DNA of 64,000 bases from CAZJJK01 sp964546285 (GTDB lineage: Bacteria; Spirochaetota; Spirochaetia; Treponematales; Breznakiellaceae), in the NCBI GenBank assembly GCA_964546285.1, contig CAZJJK010000001.1, positions 67,227 through 131,226 on the forward strand. The letters run 5' to 3'. How positions within the stretch are numbered: the stretch's first letter is position 1; each line of letters begins with the position of its first letter. A program made the position numbers and the translations under genes. Under the pieces are notes generated by a model that worked only from the letters and a program-made list of their open reading frames with translations, ran no database searches and had not been told where the DNA came from. Below, piece by piece: positions 27,638-35,860 of the stretch.

Positions 27638-27666
27638 TTGACTGCTTTCGCTACGCATGGTATTTT
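27638..27666 (+). promoter_or_regulatory. sigma-70 promoter of tRNA-Val
   Basis: TTGACT (27638-27643), exactly 17 bases, TATTTT (27661-27666). The start point would be about 27673, three bases before the mature tRNA. Confidence 0.7.
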
Positions 27667-27675
27667 CCAGCCCTC

Positions 27676-27749
27676 GGGCGCTTAGCTCAGCTGGTCAGAG
27701 CGTCTGGTTTACACCCAGGAGGTCACAGGTTCGATCCCTGTAGCGCCCA
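27676..27749 (+). tRNA. tRNA-Val (anticodon TAC)
   Basis: A 74-base cloverleaf. Acceptor arms GGGCGCT/AGCGCCC pair fully; the D arm is GCTC/GAGC; the anticodon stem TCTGG/CCAGG encloses TTTACAC with anticodon TAC; the T arm is ACAGG/CCTGT around TTCGATC. The discriminator is A and the CCA end is not encoded, so it must be added by a CCA transferase. Confidence 0.97.
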
Positions 27750-27764
27750 AAGCTCCGAGTCTGT

Positions 27765-27802
27765 CTGCGGTTTTAATCCAAAAAGAAGCGCAGCCGTTTT
27801 TT
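27765..27802 (+). terminator. possible terminator of tRNA-Val
   Basis: CTGCG (27765-27769) pairs with CGCAG (27889-style position 27789-27793) with an inner TTTT/AAAA helix and an asymmetric internal loop, followed by CCG and six T. The stem is imperfect, so confidence is moderate. Confidence 0.45.
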
Positions 27803-27839
27803 ACCTATGCGATAAAGCGGTATTTTTCCTTTACCTTTC

Positions 27840-28562
27840 TTAAGGCGTAAAACCCGCCAATTCCGCGATCCGCGAACGAACTGTCTCGGCTAAGGCGCGC
27901 TTTTTTTCGCTGGAAAGGCCTTTGGTGGGCATAGCTTCACCGTAGCGCACAATGACATCAGCCGGTCCAATACGGCTTCTTTCTTCCCAGACGCGCCAAC
28001 TACCGCGTATCGCCACGGGAACTATAGGCGCGTCCGACAGAGTAGCTAGTTTCATAGCCCCCGCGCGAAATGGCAAAAGACAATCGCCCCTGCTGCGCGT
28101 GCCCTCAGGAAAGATAATCATAGCGCCGCCTAAGCGAATGCGTTCGGCGCCGGCGACTATCGCTTTGTAAGCCTTACCGGTATTTTTCCTGTCTATTAGA
28201 ACGCCGCCTAAAATCCAGACCCAGAAACCAATCATCGGCATAAAAAGGACTTCTTTTTTCGCGGTAAAACCGAAAGGCCGCGGTATGGTAGCCAGCGCGA
28301 CTAAAAGATCAAAATCCCCCGGATGATTGCCGACAAAACAGACACCCTCGTTTTTAGGAATGGCTTCAAGACCAGACACCAATAAACGTGATCCGGTAGC
28401 GGCTATAGCCGCTTTAGCCCAATAACGACCGACTACCCACATGATAAAGGCGGCGGTCTTACCTAAACCAATCAGCCAAAACAAAAAACAAAAGAGCCCT
28501 ATTGGAATGGCTAAAAACAAAGACAGCCATAAGCCGCTGAAAAACAAGATGGTTCTAAGCAT
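27840..28562 (-). CDS. plsC: 1-acyl-sn-glycerol-3-phosphate acyltransferase
   Basis: A 240-residue PlsC-family enzyme making phosphatidic acid from lysophosphatidic acid at the inner membrane. An N-terminal membrane helix (FFSGLWLSLFLAIPIGLFCF) is followed by the catalytic NHPGDFD box (an H-x4-D variant), the FEKK-like TAKKEVL region, and the FPEGTRSR substrate-binding box; VPVAIRG follows. It is the last gene of the mfd, HAD, plsC string, 36 bases after the HAD gene. Confidence 0.94.
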   Translation of the reverse strand: MLRTILFFSGLWLSLFLAIPIGLFCFLFWLIGLGKTAAFIMWVVGRYWAKAAIAATGSRLLVSGLEAIPKNEGVCFVGNHPGDFDLLVALATIPRPFGFTAKKEVLFMPMIGFWVWILGGVLIDRKNTGKAYKAIVAGAERIRLGGAMIIFPEGTRSRGDCLLPFRAGAMKLATLSDAPIVPVAIRGSWRVWEERSRIGPADVIVRYGEAMPTKGLSSEKKRALAETVRSRIAELAGFTP

Positions 28563-28598
28563 AGATCGGTTCCCGAAGCATAAGGCTTCTAAGCTTAT

Positions 28599-29213
28599 TC
28601 ATAGGGCGACACCGTTTTCTTTCAGCCATTCGCGGGCGCTAGCGGCGTCTTTCCATAAAATGGCCTGTACGCCAAGGGCGGCGGCGCCATCGATATTGGC
28701 TTGAAGGTCATCGAAAAAAACCACATCGGATGGCGGCAGGTCTAATCCTGATAGCAATTTATTGTAAAAAACCTTATCAGGCTTATTTGAGCCCAATTCA
28801 CAGGAATAGACACCGACATCAACGGCGCTGAAAATGGGAAAACGCTTTCGCGCAAGGGCAAGAAATTCATGCGGCATATTGGAAGCTATGGCGACTTTTA
28901 GTCCGGCCGCTTTACAGTCATCCATTAATTTCACCGTATCGGTGTTAAGCGTAGCCCAACTTTCCAGGTCGCAACGCGCTAAGGCGGCGATTGTTCCTTC
29001 ATCCGCCGCTTTACCCATAGACAGAAGTAATTGTTTATAAAAATCAGAGGCGGCGATATCGCCCCGATCATAATCGTTACGGTGATTACGGATATAAGCT
29101 ATAATCGCGTCCTCCGACAAGTCGGCGATTACTCCCAACATCGACATAGCGCCTTCTTCCTGAGGCAGGGATAAAACATTGCCATAATCAAACGCGACCG
29201 CTTTTATACTCAT
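28599..29213 (-). CDS. HAD-family hydrolase (subfamily IA-like)
   Basis: A 204-residue haloacid-dehalogenase-type phosphatase. Motif I is AFDYGNVL with the nucleophilic Asp, motif II Ser/Thr is in VAIASNMPHE, the lysine is in GSNKPDKVFY, and motif IV is VVFFDDLQANIDGA. A helical cap lies between motifs I and II. The second motif-I position is Gly rather than Asp (DYGN), as in epoxide-hydrolase-like or YihX-like members, so the physiological activity is uncertain; YihX relatives act on sugar phosphates. It lies 21 bases after mfd. Confidence 0.88.
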   Translation of the reverse strand: MSIKAVAFDYGNVLSLPQEEGAMSMLGVIADLSEDAIIAYIRNHRNDYDRGDIAASDFYKQLLLSMGKAADEGTIAALARCDLESWATLNTDTVKLMDDCKAAGLKVAIASNMPHEFLALARKRFPIFSAVDVGVYSCELGSNKPDKVFYNKLLSGLDLPPSDVVFFDDLQANIDGAAALGVQAILWKDAASAREWLKENGVAL

Positions 29214-29234
29214 TCCAGCTCCTCCTACACAAGC

Positions 29235-32200
29235 TCAACCGGCCAACGCGGCCAATTTCTCTCGAATAAATTCACTTTTTTGCTTCAATCCGACGGCTCC
29301 AGTTTTTAACACTAAAACATTTGGCGCTTTAGCGTCCAACATTACTCTTCCTGGGCTCTCCTTGATTAAGCGTACCACGCGGTCCGCTTTAACACGAGAG
29401 ACCCGCGCGAACTCAACGCGAGCCATACCGCCTCGCTCACGCAGTGACGAAATCGCCAAATCCTTACAGATAATACGGATTTCCGCTAAAGCCATAAGAC
29501 TGTACGCTTCATCCGGCAAGGGACCAAAACGATCCAAAAGCTCGGCGTATACCCGCTCAAACTCATCACGGGTTTGGATGGCCGCTATTTTTTTATACAC
29601 TTCCATCTTTTCCTGCGCCGAATCGATGTAAGAATCCGGAATATACCCGGAATACTCAAGCTCTAAGTAGGTTTCCGTCTCAGCCTCATAGTGATCATCC
29701 TGAAGCTTTCTGACCGCCTCATCCAGCAGACGCAGATACAGATCAAAGCCTACCGCGTAAATATCGCCGGATTGCTCCCTGCCAAGAAGGTTACCCGCGC
29801 CTCGGATTTCCATATCCTTCATAGCGATTTTAAAACCGCTGCCCAATTCCGTAAAGTCCGATATAACTTGGAGCCGTTTCATCGCCACTTCCGATAAGGC
29901 CCGATCTTTCGGATAAAATAAGTACGCGTAAGCGATACGATCCGAACGCCCGACCCGACCTCGGAGTTGGTATAATTGCGAAACGCCATACATATCCGCG
30001 CGATCAATAATTATCGTATTGACGTTTGGAATATCAATTCCATTTTCAATAATTGTTGTGGAGACAAGAACATGGAAGCCCCCGTGGATGAAACGGTGCA
30101 TAACATCTTCCAGATCGCCGGCGGCCATCTGGCCATGAGCGACATCCACCAACAACTCCGGGGTTAGCCTTTCCACCATTCGGCGGACTTCATTTAAGCT
30201 CTCAACACGATTGTGAAGAAAGAAAACTTGCCCGCCTCTTTCGGCTTCGCCTCGGATAGCTTCCGCTATACGCTCTTCAGCGAATTCATCGATCCGCGTT
30301 TCTATAGGGTGCCGATTGAGCGGCGGCGTTGTAAGCAAACTCATGTCCCGTATTTTCAACAGCGACATATGAAGGGTTCTTGGGATTGGGGTGGCGCTAA
30401 GGCTGAGACAATCGATATTGGTTTTAATTTCCTTGAGACGTTCTTTATCCTTAACGCCAAAACGCTGTTCCTCATCCACCACAAGCAGCCCAAGGTCTTT
30501 ATACATAACATCTTTTTGGATAATTCTATGCGTACCGACTAATATATCGATTTCTCCGCGTTTTAGCCGCTCTAACGCGCTTTTAATATTTTTACGTTCG
30601 ATAAAGCGGGACAGCATAGCCACGCGTATAGGAAATTGAGCGAAACGCTCCTGAAAATTCTCGTAATGTTGCTCAGCCAAGATGGTAGTTGGAGCCAAGA
30701 AAGCTACCTGCTTCCCTCCCATCACCGCCTTAAAACAAGCGCGTACAGCGACTTCGGTCTTGCCATACCCAACATCGCCGCAGACCAAGCGATCCATGGG
30801 CGAGGGGCTTTCCATATCCCGCTTTATTTCCTCAACACAGCGCAATTGATCTTCAGTCTCATCAAACGGGAAAGCCGCCTCAAACGCGGTCTGCCATTCG
30901 GTATCACTGGGAAAGGCGAAACCTTGAGCGGCGCGCCGTTTTGAATAAAGGCTTATCAATTTTTCCGCAATGTCCTCTACGGATTTACGGACCCTTCCTT
31001 TTCTATTTTCCCAACTTTTAGAACCTATCTTATCCAGACGCGGCGGGGAACCTTCATTCCCAATATATCTTTGCACCATATTGACTTGTTCAATAGGTAC
31101 AAAAACCGTCTCCTCATCGGCGTACAGTAGCCTTATATAATCTCTTTCATGACCCAGCGCCCGGATCCGTTCAATCCCCTCAAACAGTCCTATACCATAA
31201 TTAACATGAACTACAAAATCACCAGGATTGAGCTCAACAAAGGTATCTATAACAGCGCTCCGAACCTGCTTAAGCGAACGGGGCGGCCTTTTCCTCCTGC
31301 CAAATATTTCATTTTCTTGTATTAAGATAAGCTTAATATCAGGCAGAGCGAATCCAGCGCTGAACGGTAAGGCGGCGACTATGGCCGGGGTATCTTTCAG
31401 CATATCCCCAAGTCTGCCAGCTTGAATATCCGACTCCGCTAGGACCAAAGTCTTCCAGCCGTTTTTCGCCAGTCCAGATAATTCTTCTTTCAGGTATGTA
31501 ATATTTCCAAAGAAACTACGCGGCGGATCGCAATTAAGCGAAATTCGTTCCTCGCCGCCTTTCTTTAATCCAAAAAATGAAATACAGCGATGCCTCTCTT
31601 TCGCCAGCTCGTTAAAGTTCAATAAAATTTTCTCGGCGGGAGGTACCGCGCGTTCTCGCCTCGCCTTCACATAGAGGCCGCTATATTCCCGCTCCAAAGC
31701 TTCCATACCGTTTTGCAGACGTTCATAATCAAAAAAAACAACATGCGCCTTAGAGCTAAGATAGGAAAGAACGGAGACAGGAGCGTCAAAAGCCAGGGGA
31801 TATATTATTTCCTCGCCAGCAACGGAACGACGGGTTATCAACGTTTCAATAATCGGCTTTATTAGTTCCTTATCATTGACACAGACGTTTAAATGGCGAT
31901 CCACCATTTCCACGCGTTCATCGGTCCAAACCACTTCCTTAACCGGCGGAATAGCGAGTTCTCTGACAGAACCGAGACTGGCCTGTCCTTCCACCTCAAA
32001 ACGCTTAATCGCCTCCAATTTGTCGTATTCGAATAAGAGTCTATACGCGCTATCCCCGCCTGGAGGAAAAATGTCCAAAACCTCGCCTCTAAGCGCGAAT
32101 TCACCATGAAGCTGAACTCTAGGTACACGGTTATAGCCATAAGCGCTTAGCGACGCGGCGACCTTCACCGTATCAAAGCCAACGCCAAGCGATAAGCGGA

Positions 32201-32627
32201 GGACTAAAGACTTTATATAGTCTGGCGGCGGAACTGGCGTAAGGAAGGCGCGCTCCGATGCGATAACAACCCCTTCCTGGTTAAAAGCCAAATCCGCTAA
32301 TACAGCCGAACGCTCGCCAAAAACCGCCGATAACGGAGCGGCATCCCGATACGGCAGCGTTCCCCACCAAGGCAAGCGCTTTACTTGAATTCCAGCGCTT
32401 AACAAATCCGATGCGAGACTTTCTTCTTCTACCTGAGTCGGTGTTACCACAAGCAGAGGACAAGGCGAACGATGATGGAATTCGGCTATCAACAAAGCGG
32501 CAAACGACGCTTCGGCGCCTTCCAAGGCGAGGGGGAAAGCTCCAGCGCTAAAGGCCGCTAAAGGTGCGGTAAAAGCCTTAGATTTTCGTATTTGGGCGAA
32601 TAATTCAGGAAAGGATAAGGTATTCAT
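29235..32627 (-). CDS. mfd: transcription-repair coupling factor Mfd
   Basis: An 1130-residue Mfd, normal length. The UvrB-homology region is at the N-terminus, the RNA-polymerase-interaction domain follows around residue 450 (LNPGDFVVHVNYGIGLFEG), then the RecG-like translocase with GDVGYGKTEVA, VDEEQRFGV (DEEQ) and QLRGRVGRSD, and the C-terminal TRCF domain. It pushes stalled RNA polymerase off damage and recruits UvrA. The ATG is at 32627; it shares a short divergent region with the 32678 gene and starts the mfd-HAD-plsC string. Confidence 0.98.
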   Translation of the reverse strand: MNTLSFPELFAQIRKSKAFTAPLAAFSAGAFPLALEGAEASFAALLIAEFHHRSPCPLLVVTPTQVEEESLASDLLSAGIQVKRLPWWGTLPYRDAAPLSAVFGERSAVLADLAFNQEGVVIASERAFLTPVPPPDYIKSLVLRLSLGVGFDTVKVAASLSAYGYNRVPRVQLHGEFALRGEVLDIFPPGGDSAYRLLFEYDKLEAIKRFEVEGQASLGSVRELAIPPVKEVVWTDERVEMVDRHLNVCVNDKELIKPIIETLITRRSVAGEEIIYPLAFDAPVSVLSYLSSKAHVVFFDYERLQNGMEALEREYSGLYVKARRERAVPPAEKILLNFNELAKERHRCISFFGLKKGGEERISLNCDPPRSFFGNITYLKEELSGLAKNGWKTLVLAESDIQAGRLGDMLKDTPAIVAALPFSAGFALPDIKLILIQENEIFGRRKRPPRSLKQVRSAVIDTFVELNPGDFVVHVNYGIGLFEGIERIRALGHERDYIRLLYADEETVFVPIEQVNMVQRYIGNEGSPPRLDKIGSKSWENRKGRVRKSVEDIAEKLISLYSKRRAAQGFAFPSDTEWQTAFEAAFPFDETEDQLRCVEEIKRDMESPSPMDRLVCGDVGYGKTEVAVRACFKAVMGGKQVAFLAPTTILAEQHYENFQERFAQFPIRVAMLSRFIERKNIKSALERLKRGEIDILVGTHRIIQKDVMYKDLGLLVVDEEQRFGVKDKERLKEIKTNIDCLSLSATPIPRTLHMSLLKIRDMSLLTTPPLNRHPIETRIDEFAEERIAEAIRGEAERGGQVFFLHNRVESLNEVRRMVERLTPELLVDVAHGQMAAGDLEDVMHRFIHGGFHVLVSTTIIENGIDIPNVNTIIIDRADMYGVSQLYQLRGRVGRSDRIAYAYLFYPKDRALSEVAMKRLQVISDFTELGSGFKIAMKDMEIRGAGNLLGREQSGDIYAVGFDLYLRLLDEAVRKLQDDHYEAETETYLELEYSGYIPDSYIDSAQEKMEVYKKIAAIQTRDEFERVYAELLDRFGPLPDEAYSLMALAEIRIICKDLAISSLRERGGMARVEFARVSRVKADRVVRLIKESPGRVMLDAKAPNVLVLKTGAVGLKQKSEFIREKLAALAG

Positions 32628-32643
32628 GACGGATTCCGATTAC

Positions 32644-32649
32644 TATAAT
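32644..32649 (+). promoter_or_regulatory. -10 element of the 32678 gene
   Basis: A perfect TATAAT at 32644-32649, with no convincing -35 at 16-18 bases upstream. It gives a leader of about 22 bases holding the GGGGAG ribosome-binding site. Confidence 0.4.
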
Positions 32650-32677
32650 AGCGAAATCTTTGATTGGGGAGCGCATT

Positions 32678-33637
32678 GTGAAACGATTGTCGTTGATCGC
32701 CGCCATCGTTATCGTCGTCATTGGGCACGCGAGCGCCTCGGATGTGGAAGTGACCATCCGGTTTTTCGATAAACGCATATACTATACAGAAGCGTCCAGC
32801 GGACCTATTTATGTTCAGATGACGCTCTCCAACCGCGGCGCCGACACTTTCCGTTTTAAGCTAGCGGATGAACGCGGCTTCAGTTTGGATTTCGATGTTA
32901 GGACAACGGCTAACCGCGCCCTAGACCCTTCTGAAATTCTTATCAGAAAGCGCAAGCAAGATCAATTGCTCTTTTTCCGTGAAGTAGCTCTTGAACCAGG
33001 CGAATCCTTCTCCTTTCATGAAGATCTTCGGTCCTATGTGTCCTTTCCCTCCCCTGGCGCTTATATCGTTCGAGCCTCATTCTATCCCGAATTACGTCGA
33101 ACCTTGTCAGAAAACTCGACGCCCTTCGCCTTATTATCCAACTATCTTAACCTTAATATAAACCCACGTCCCTTGATAGACTCAGAAATTCCATCCGTTG
33201 TCGATATAGAAAGCGGGGCCCTTTTAGCGCGTGAAAGACTCCCACCAGACGAAGTTGTCGCCTATACGCTTAACGCGCGTCAAAAGAACCAGTGGGAAAA
33301 GTATTTCCTCTATTTGGATTTAGAGTCTCTGTTGACACGCGATCCCTCAAAAGAACGCGCCTGGCGAGCCGAATCGGAAGAAGGCCGGCAAGGTCTGCTT
33401 GAACGATACCGTGAAGACTTGAAAGCCTCCATAGTGGATGGTGACATCTCGATAATACCGATCGATTTTGAGATACAGCGTACAAGCTACGGCGGTGATG
33501 AAGGGAGCGTCAGCGTTATTGAATACTTCCGTTATGGTAACTTGACCGAAAGAAAATTGTATACATATTATCTACGAAAGATGGATGGTCTTTGGGTAAT
33601 ATATGACTACACGGTTGTGAATTTAGCGTATGAATAG
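32678..33637 (+). CDS. exported conserved protein, unknown function
   Basis: A 319-residue protein. The frame opens at a TTG (32660), but the GTG at 32678 has GGGGAG seven bases upstream and begins a clean signal peptide (KRLSLIAAIVIVVIGHASA). The first 160 residues look like an immunoglobulin-like beta domain (IYVQMTLSNRGADTFRFKLAD, then a PGAYIVRASF strand). The rest has a helical segment and a beta-rich end with YFRYGNLTERKLYTYYLRK, which resembles an NTF2-like or lipoprotein-like C-terminal module by pattern. I do not recognise a named family. The next gene follows after 9 bases. Confidence 0.8.
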   Translation: MKRLSLIAAIVIVVIGHASASDVEVTIRFFDKRIYYTEASSGPIYVQMTLSNRGADTFRFKLADERGFSLDFDVRTTANRALDPSEILIRKRKQDQLLFFREVALEPGESFSFHEDLRSYVSFPSPGAYIVRASFYPELRRTLSENSTPFALLSNYLNLNINPRPLIDSEIPSVVDIESGALLARERLPPDEVVAYTLNARQKNQWEKYFLYLDLESLLTRDPSKERAWRAESEEGRQGLLERYREDLKASIVDGDISIIPIDFEIQRTSYGGDEGSVSVIEYFRYGNLTERKLYTYYLRKMDGLWVIYDYTVVNLAYE

Positions 33638-33646
33638 GAGGAACGG

Positions 33647-34021
33647 GTGAGTTTCGGAAGTTATATTGATACGGCTCCGCTTTTTGAAATAACGAAATAC
33701 CATGGTGGTCCCCCTCAAGACGCCGTTTCCTTCGTCGGATATCCCCGTCAGCATCCTTATGAGGTGGAAAAAATCATTCTTGTTAATGAGCCGCTTGGCG
33801 CTGCTCCCCGAATAATGGAATTCAAGCTTAGCGATATTGTCTACATAGAAGAACAAGCGGCTCAGGTAAACGAATCCGGCGAAAGCTTTCCCCTCATGAA
33901 AATATGGGTTAAGCGTGGCGCCTTTGGGGTTATTCATGAGCCCTTTGAGGTACAGGATCCTATAAAACTAATGCGCGATTCAAAGGAATTACACGAAAGG
34001 ATTATGCGCAGCTTTAAGTAA
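33647..34021 (+). CDS. small conserved protein, unknown function
   Basis: A 124-residue soluble protein with no signal peptide. The GTG start at 33647 is preceded by AGGAGGAACGG, a very strong ribosome-binding site. It is beta-rich with an HPYEVEKIILV strand and MEFKLSDIVYIEEQ, ending in a charged helix. I do not recognise the family. It is nine bases behind the exported protein, so they share a transcript, but their relation is unknown. Confidence 0.75.
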   Translation: MSFGSYIDTAPLFEITKYHGGPPQDAVSFVGYPRQHPYEVEKIILVNEPLGAAPRIMEFKLSDIVYIEEQAAQVNESGESFPLMKIWVKRGAFGVIHEPFEVQDPIKLMRDSKELHERIMRSFK

Positions 34022-34058
34022 AGCTAAGCTGTTTTTCACGTTCTCGCGCTTGCGGCTA

Positions 34059-34391
34059 TTATCGCCAGAAATAAAGCACAAGAACTATGGATAATACTAG
34101 AAGAGCCGAAGCAAGCAGGTAAACCCAGACAGGCAAAGCTCCAGCAGGCAAGTAGTCATCAGAAGATGAAGGCGCTTTTCCCTTAAGCCCCCCTTCGGGG
34201 TCTTTTCCGTGATCGCCTTTCCTCGACGTAGAATAGCCACAGCGGGGGCAACCATTAACAAATTCTTTTTCCTCGCCTGAGTAAGCGCATTTTGGACATT
34301 TTACGGAAGCAAATAGCCGTCCACATTTAGGACAGCTGAGAGCGTCTCGCTTGACCTCAGCTCCGCAATATTCACAGAAAAAGCGAGGCAC
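34059..34391 (-). CDS. zinc-ribbon membrane protein
   Basis: A 110-residue protein with four CxxC pairs in the first 50 residues (CEYC, CPKC, CPKC, CPRC), giving two zinc ribbons, then an acidic/glycine linker and a single C-terminal membrane helix (PVWVYLLASALLVLSIVLVLY). It starts 2 bases after the fmdB-like gene ends, so the two zinc-ribbon proteins are co-translated. Role unknown. Confidence 0.82.
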   Translation of the reverse strand: MPRFFCEYCGAEVKRDALSCPKCGRLFASVKCPKCAYSGEEKEFVNGCPRCGYSTSRKGDHGKDPEGGLKGKAPSSSDDYLPAGALPVWVYLLASALLVLSIVLVLYFWR

Positions 34392-34393
34392 CG

Positions 34394-34738
34394 TTATGGC
34401 GCGGCCTTTTCCGTGGCCGTAGTAGCGCTTTTTCCCTTATCAGAGGCTTTTGCCGTTTCTGATCCGCCAGCCGCCGTTCCCGTATTTGATCCCGTTGATT
34501 TTGAACTTTCCGAGGAGCTTGAGTCTGAAGGGGAATTTTTAGTAGATCGCGATGGCGCTTTATTATTATCTGTTACATAAAACCCTTTCCCCTTAAAAAT
34601 CACGCCTGAGCCGCCATTAATAACACGCCTTAGCTCTTTGCCGCAAAAGGGACATACCTTAAGAGGCGGATCGCTCATATTCTGAAAAACATCAATATGT
34701 TTCAGGCAAGCTTTGCATTCATATTCATAGGTCGGCAT
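34394..34738 (-). CDS. FmdB-family zinc-ribbon protein
   Basis: A 114-residue protein starting MPTYEYEC, the FmdB/CxxC-CxxC regulatory-protein signature, with zinc ligands CKAC and CPFC and a GFYVTD strand. The second half is a Ser/Thr/Lys-rich low-complexity tail, usual in the family. Members are called putative regulators after FmdB of methylotrophs, but the cellular role is not settled. Confidence 0.92.
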   Translation of the reverse strand: MPTYEYECKACLKHIDVFQNMSDPPLKVCPFCGKELRRVINGGSGVIFKGKGFYVTDNNKAPSRSTKNSPSDSSSSESSKSTGSNTGTAAGGSETAKASDKGKSATTATEKAAP

Positions 34739-34856
34739 AAAAACATTTCCTTGTATAACGGGATGATAATCCGCCGTTTTGGCCGATCAGAATATACTCA
34801 CGCACCGTAAAGAAGTAAAGCCCTGAAAAAGGCGTAAGGTGTTCTTAAAACACAAG

Positions 34857-34905
34857 CTATAGAGGTTCTTGCAAAAGTTGGAGACTTCTGAAAGCGCCTC
34901 TATAG
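34857..34905. repeat. 9-bp inverted repeat in an intergenic region
   Basis: CTATAGAGG (34857-34865) and CCTCTATAG (34897-34905) form a perfect 9-bp inverted repeat around a 31-base loop. A smaller AAGT/ACTT hairpin lies inside. It sits between the lipoprotein gene and fmdB. There is no T-run, so it is not a standard terminator; a dispersed intergenic repeat is possible but only one copy is visible here. Confidence 0.6.
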
Positions 34906-34912
34906 ACTTGGT

Positions 34913-35860
34913 TTAGTTGCCGTTATCAGCCTTTTTTAAAAAACTCGGCATAAACCCTTGAATTAACGACGCGACGCGTTCTTCTTCCATAGGCTCTAAC
35001 TCAAAAATAATTCTTTCACTTTGTATAGAAAGACTCGCGTTTTTCAATAACACTAACAGTCCCGGATTATCATCTAGTCCGCTTACATCTATATTACGCG
35101 ATACGATTCTAAAAAGAGCGGCAAAGGCTTTCGCTTCCCTTTCTGAAGCGAAACGAGCTATCACCACAGGGCGCCATAAATTGGACGCCTCATTGAAAAG
35201 CGCGCTAAATTCCTTTATCGGTAATCGAATTAGCTGAGAAACTGGACCTAAAAGTTTTCCCGCGAATTCTTCAGCGTCCGGCAGCCACAACCAAAGATCG
35301 GCGCTTGTATACTCATCGCTCATAGACCCGATTAAGGCCGGTCCGGCGCTTAGCGCGAAGGGTTCACTATCGGAAATAAGCACTGAGCTGTCATCAATAA
35401 AGGCTAAGGCCGGTCCATTCTTAAAACGCCAGTATTGTCGAGGATTCACTCCTCCCTTACGCCAAGATGGATCAAAAAAAAAGGCGATAGAAGCCCAAAA
35501 AGAGGGAAAGCGTCCATCAGCGGCTAAACGCCAACGCTGATCAACGCCATCCAACCAAAGAGCGCCGCGTATTTGATCACAGCGATCCAACGCCTCATTT
35601 ATTTGGTGCTGATCCGCCGTTATGAATTGATACGGTGAATTAGGTATAGTTTTATCGCCGCTCATAAGAGGCAAAATACCGTCAATCAATGGACGGGAGA
35701 CTGGCAATTCAGCTTTAACGTATATAAAAGCGCCAGCGCCAAGCGAGGCCAGAGTATCTTCTGGAATAGGCTGAGGCCGCCCAGCGCAAGAGGCAAGAAA
35801 AGCGCTTATCGCTAAAACAAGCGCCGCGGCGTTTATACCTTTTCTATAGCGATTCGCCAC
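34913..35860 (-). CDS. predicted lipoprotein, unknown function
   Basis: A 315-residue protein with a lipoprotein signal: RYRK, hydrophobic AAALVLAISAF, then the lipobox LASC with Cys25, so it should be lipidated and sorted in the envelope. The mature part has no motif I recognise; it alternates strands and amphipathic helices and reads like a soluble periplasmic domain. The GTG at 35860 overlaps the ileS stop by 28 bases, so it is translated downstream of ileS. Such a lipoprotein linked to ileS is probably accidental in function. Confidence 0.8.
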   Translation of the reverse strand: MANRYRKGINAAALVLAISAFLASCAGRPQPIPEDTLASLGAGAFIYVKAELPVSRPLIDGILPLMSGDKTIPNSPYQFITADQHQINEALDRCDQIRGALWLDGVDQRWRLAADGRFPSFWASIAFFFDPSWRKGGVNPRQYWRFKNGPALAFIDDSSVLISDSEPFALSAGPALIGSMSDEYTSADLWLWLPDAEEFAGKLLGPVSQLIRLPIKEFSALFNEASNLWRPVVIARFASEREAKAFAALFRIVSRNIDVSGLDDNPGLLVLLKNASLSIQSERIIFELEPMEEERVASLIQGFMPSFLKKADNGN

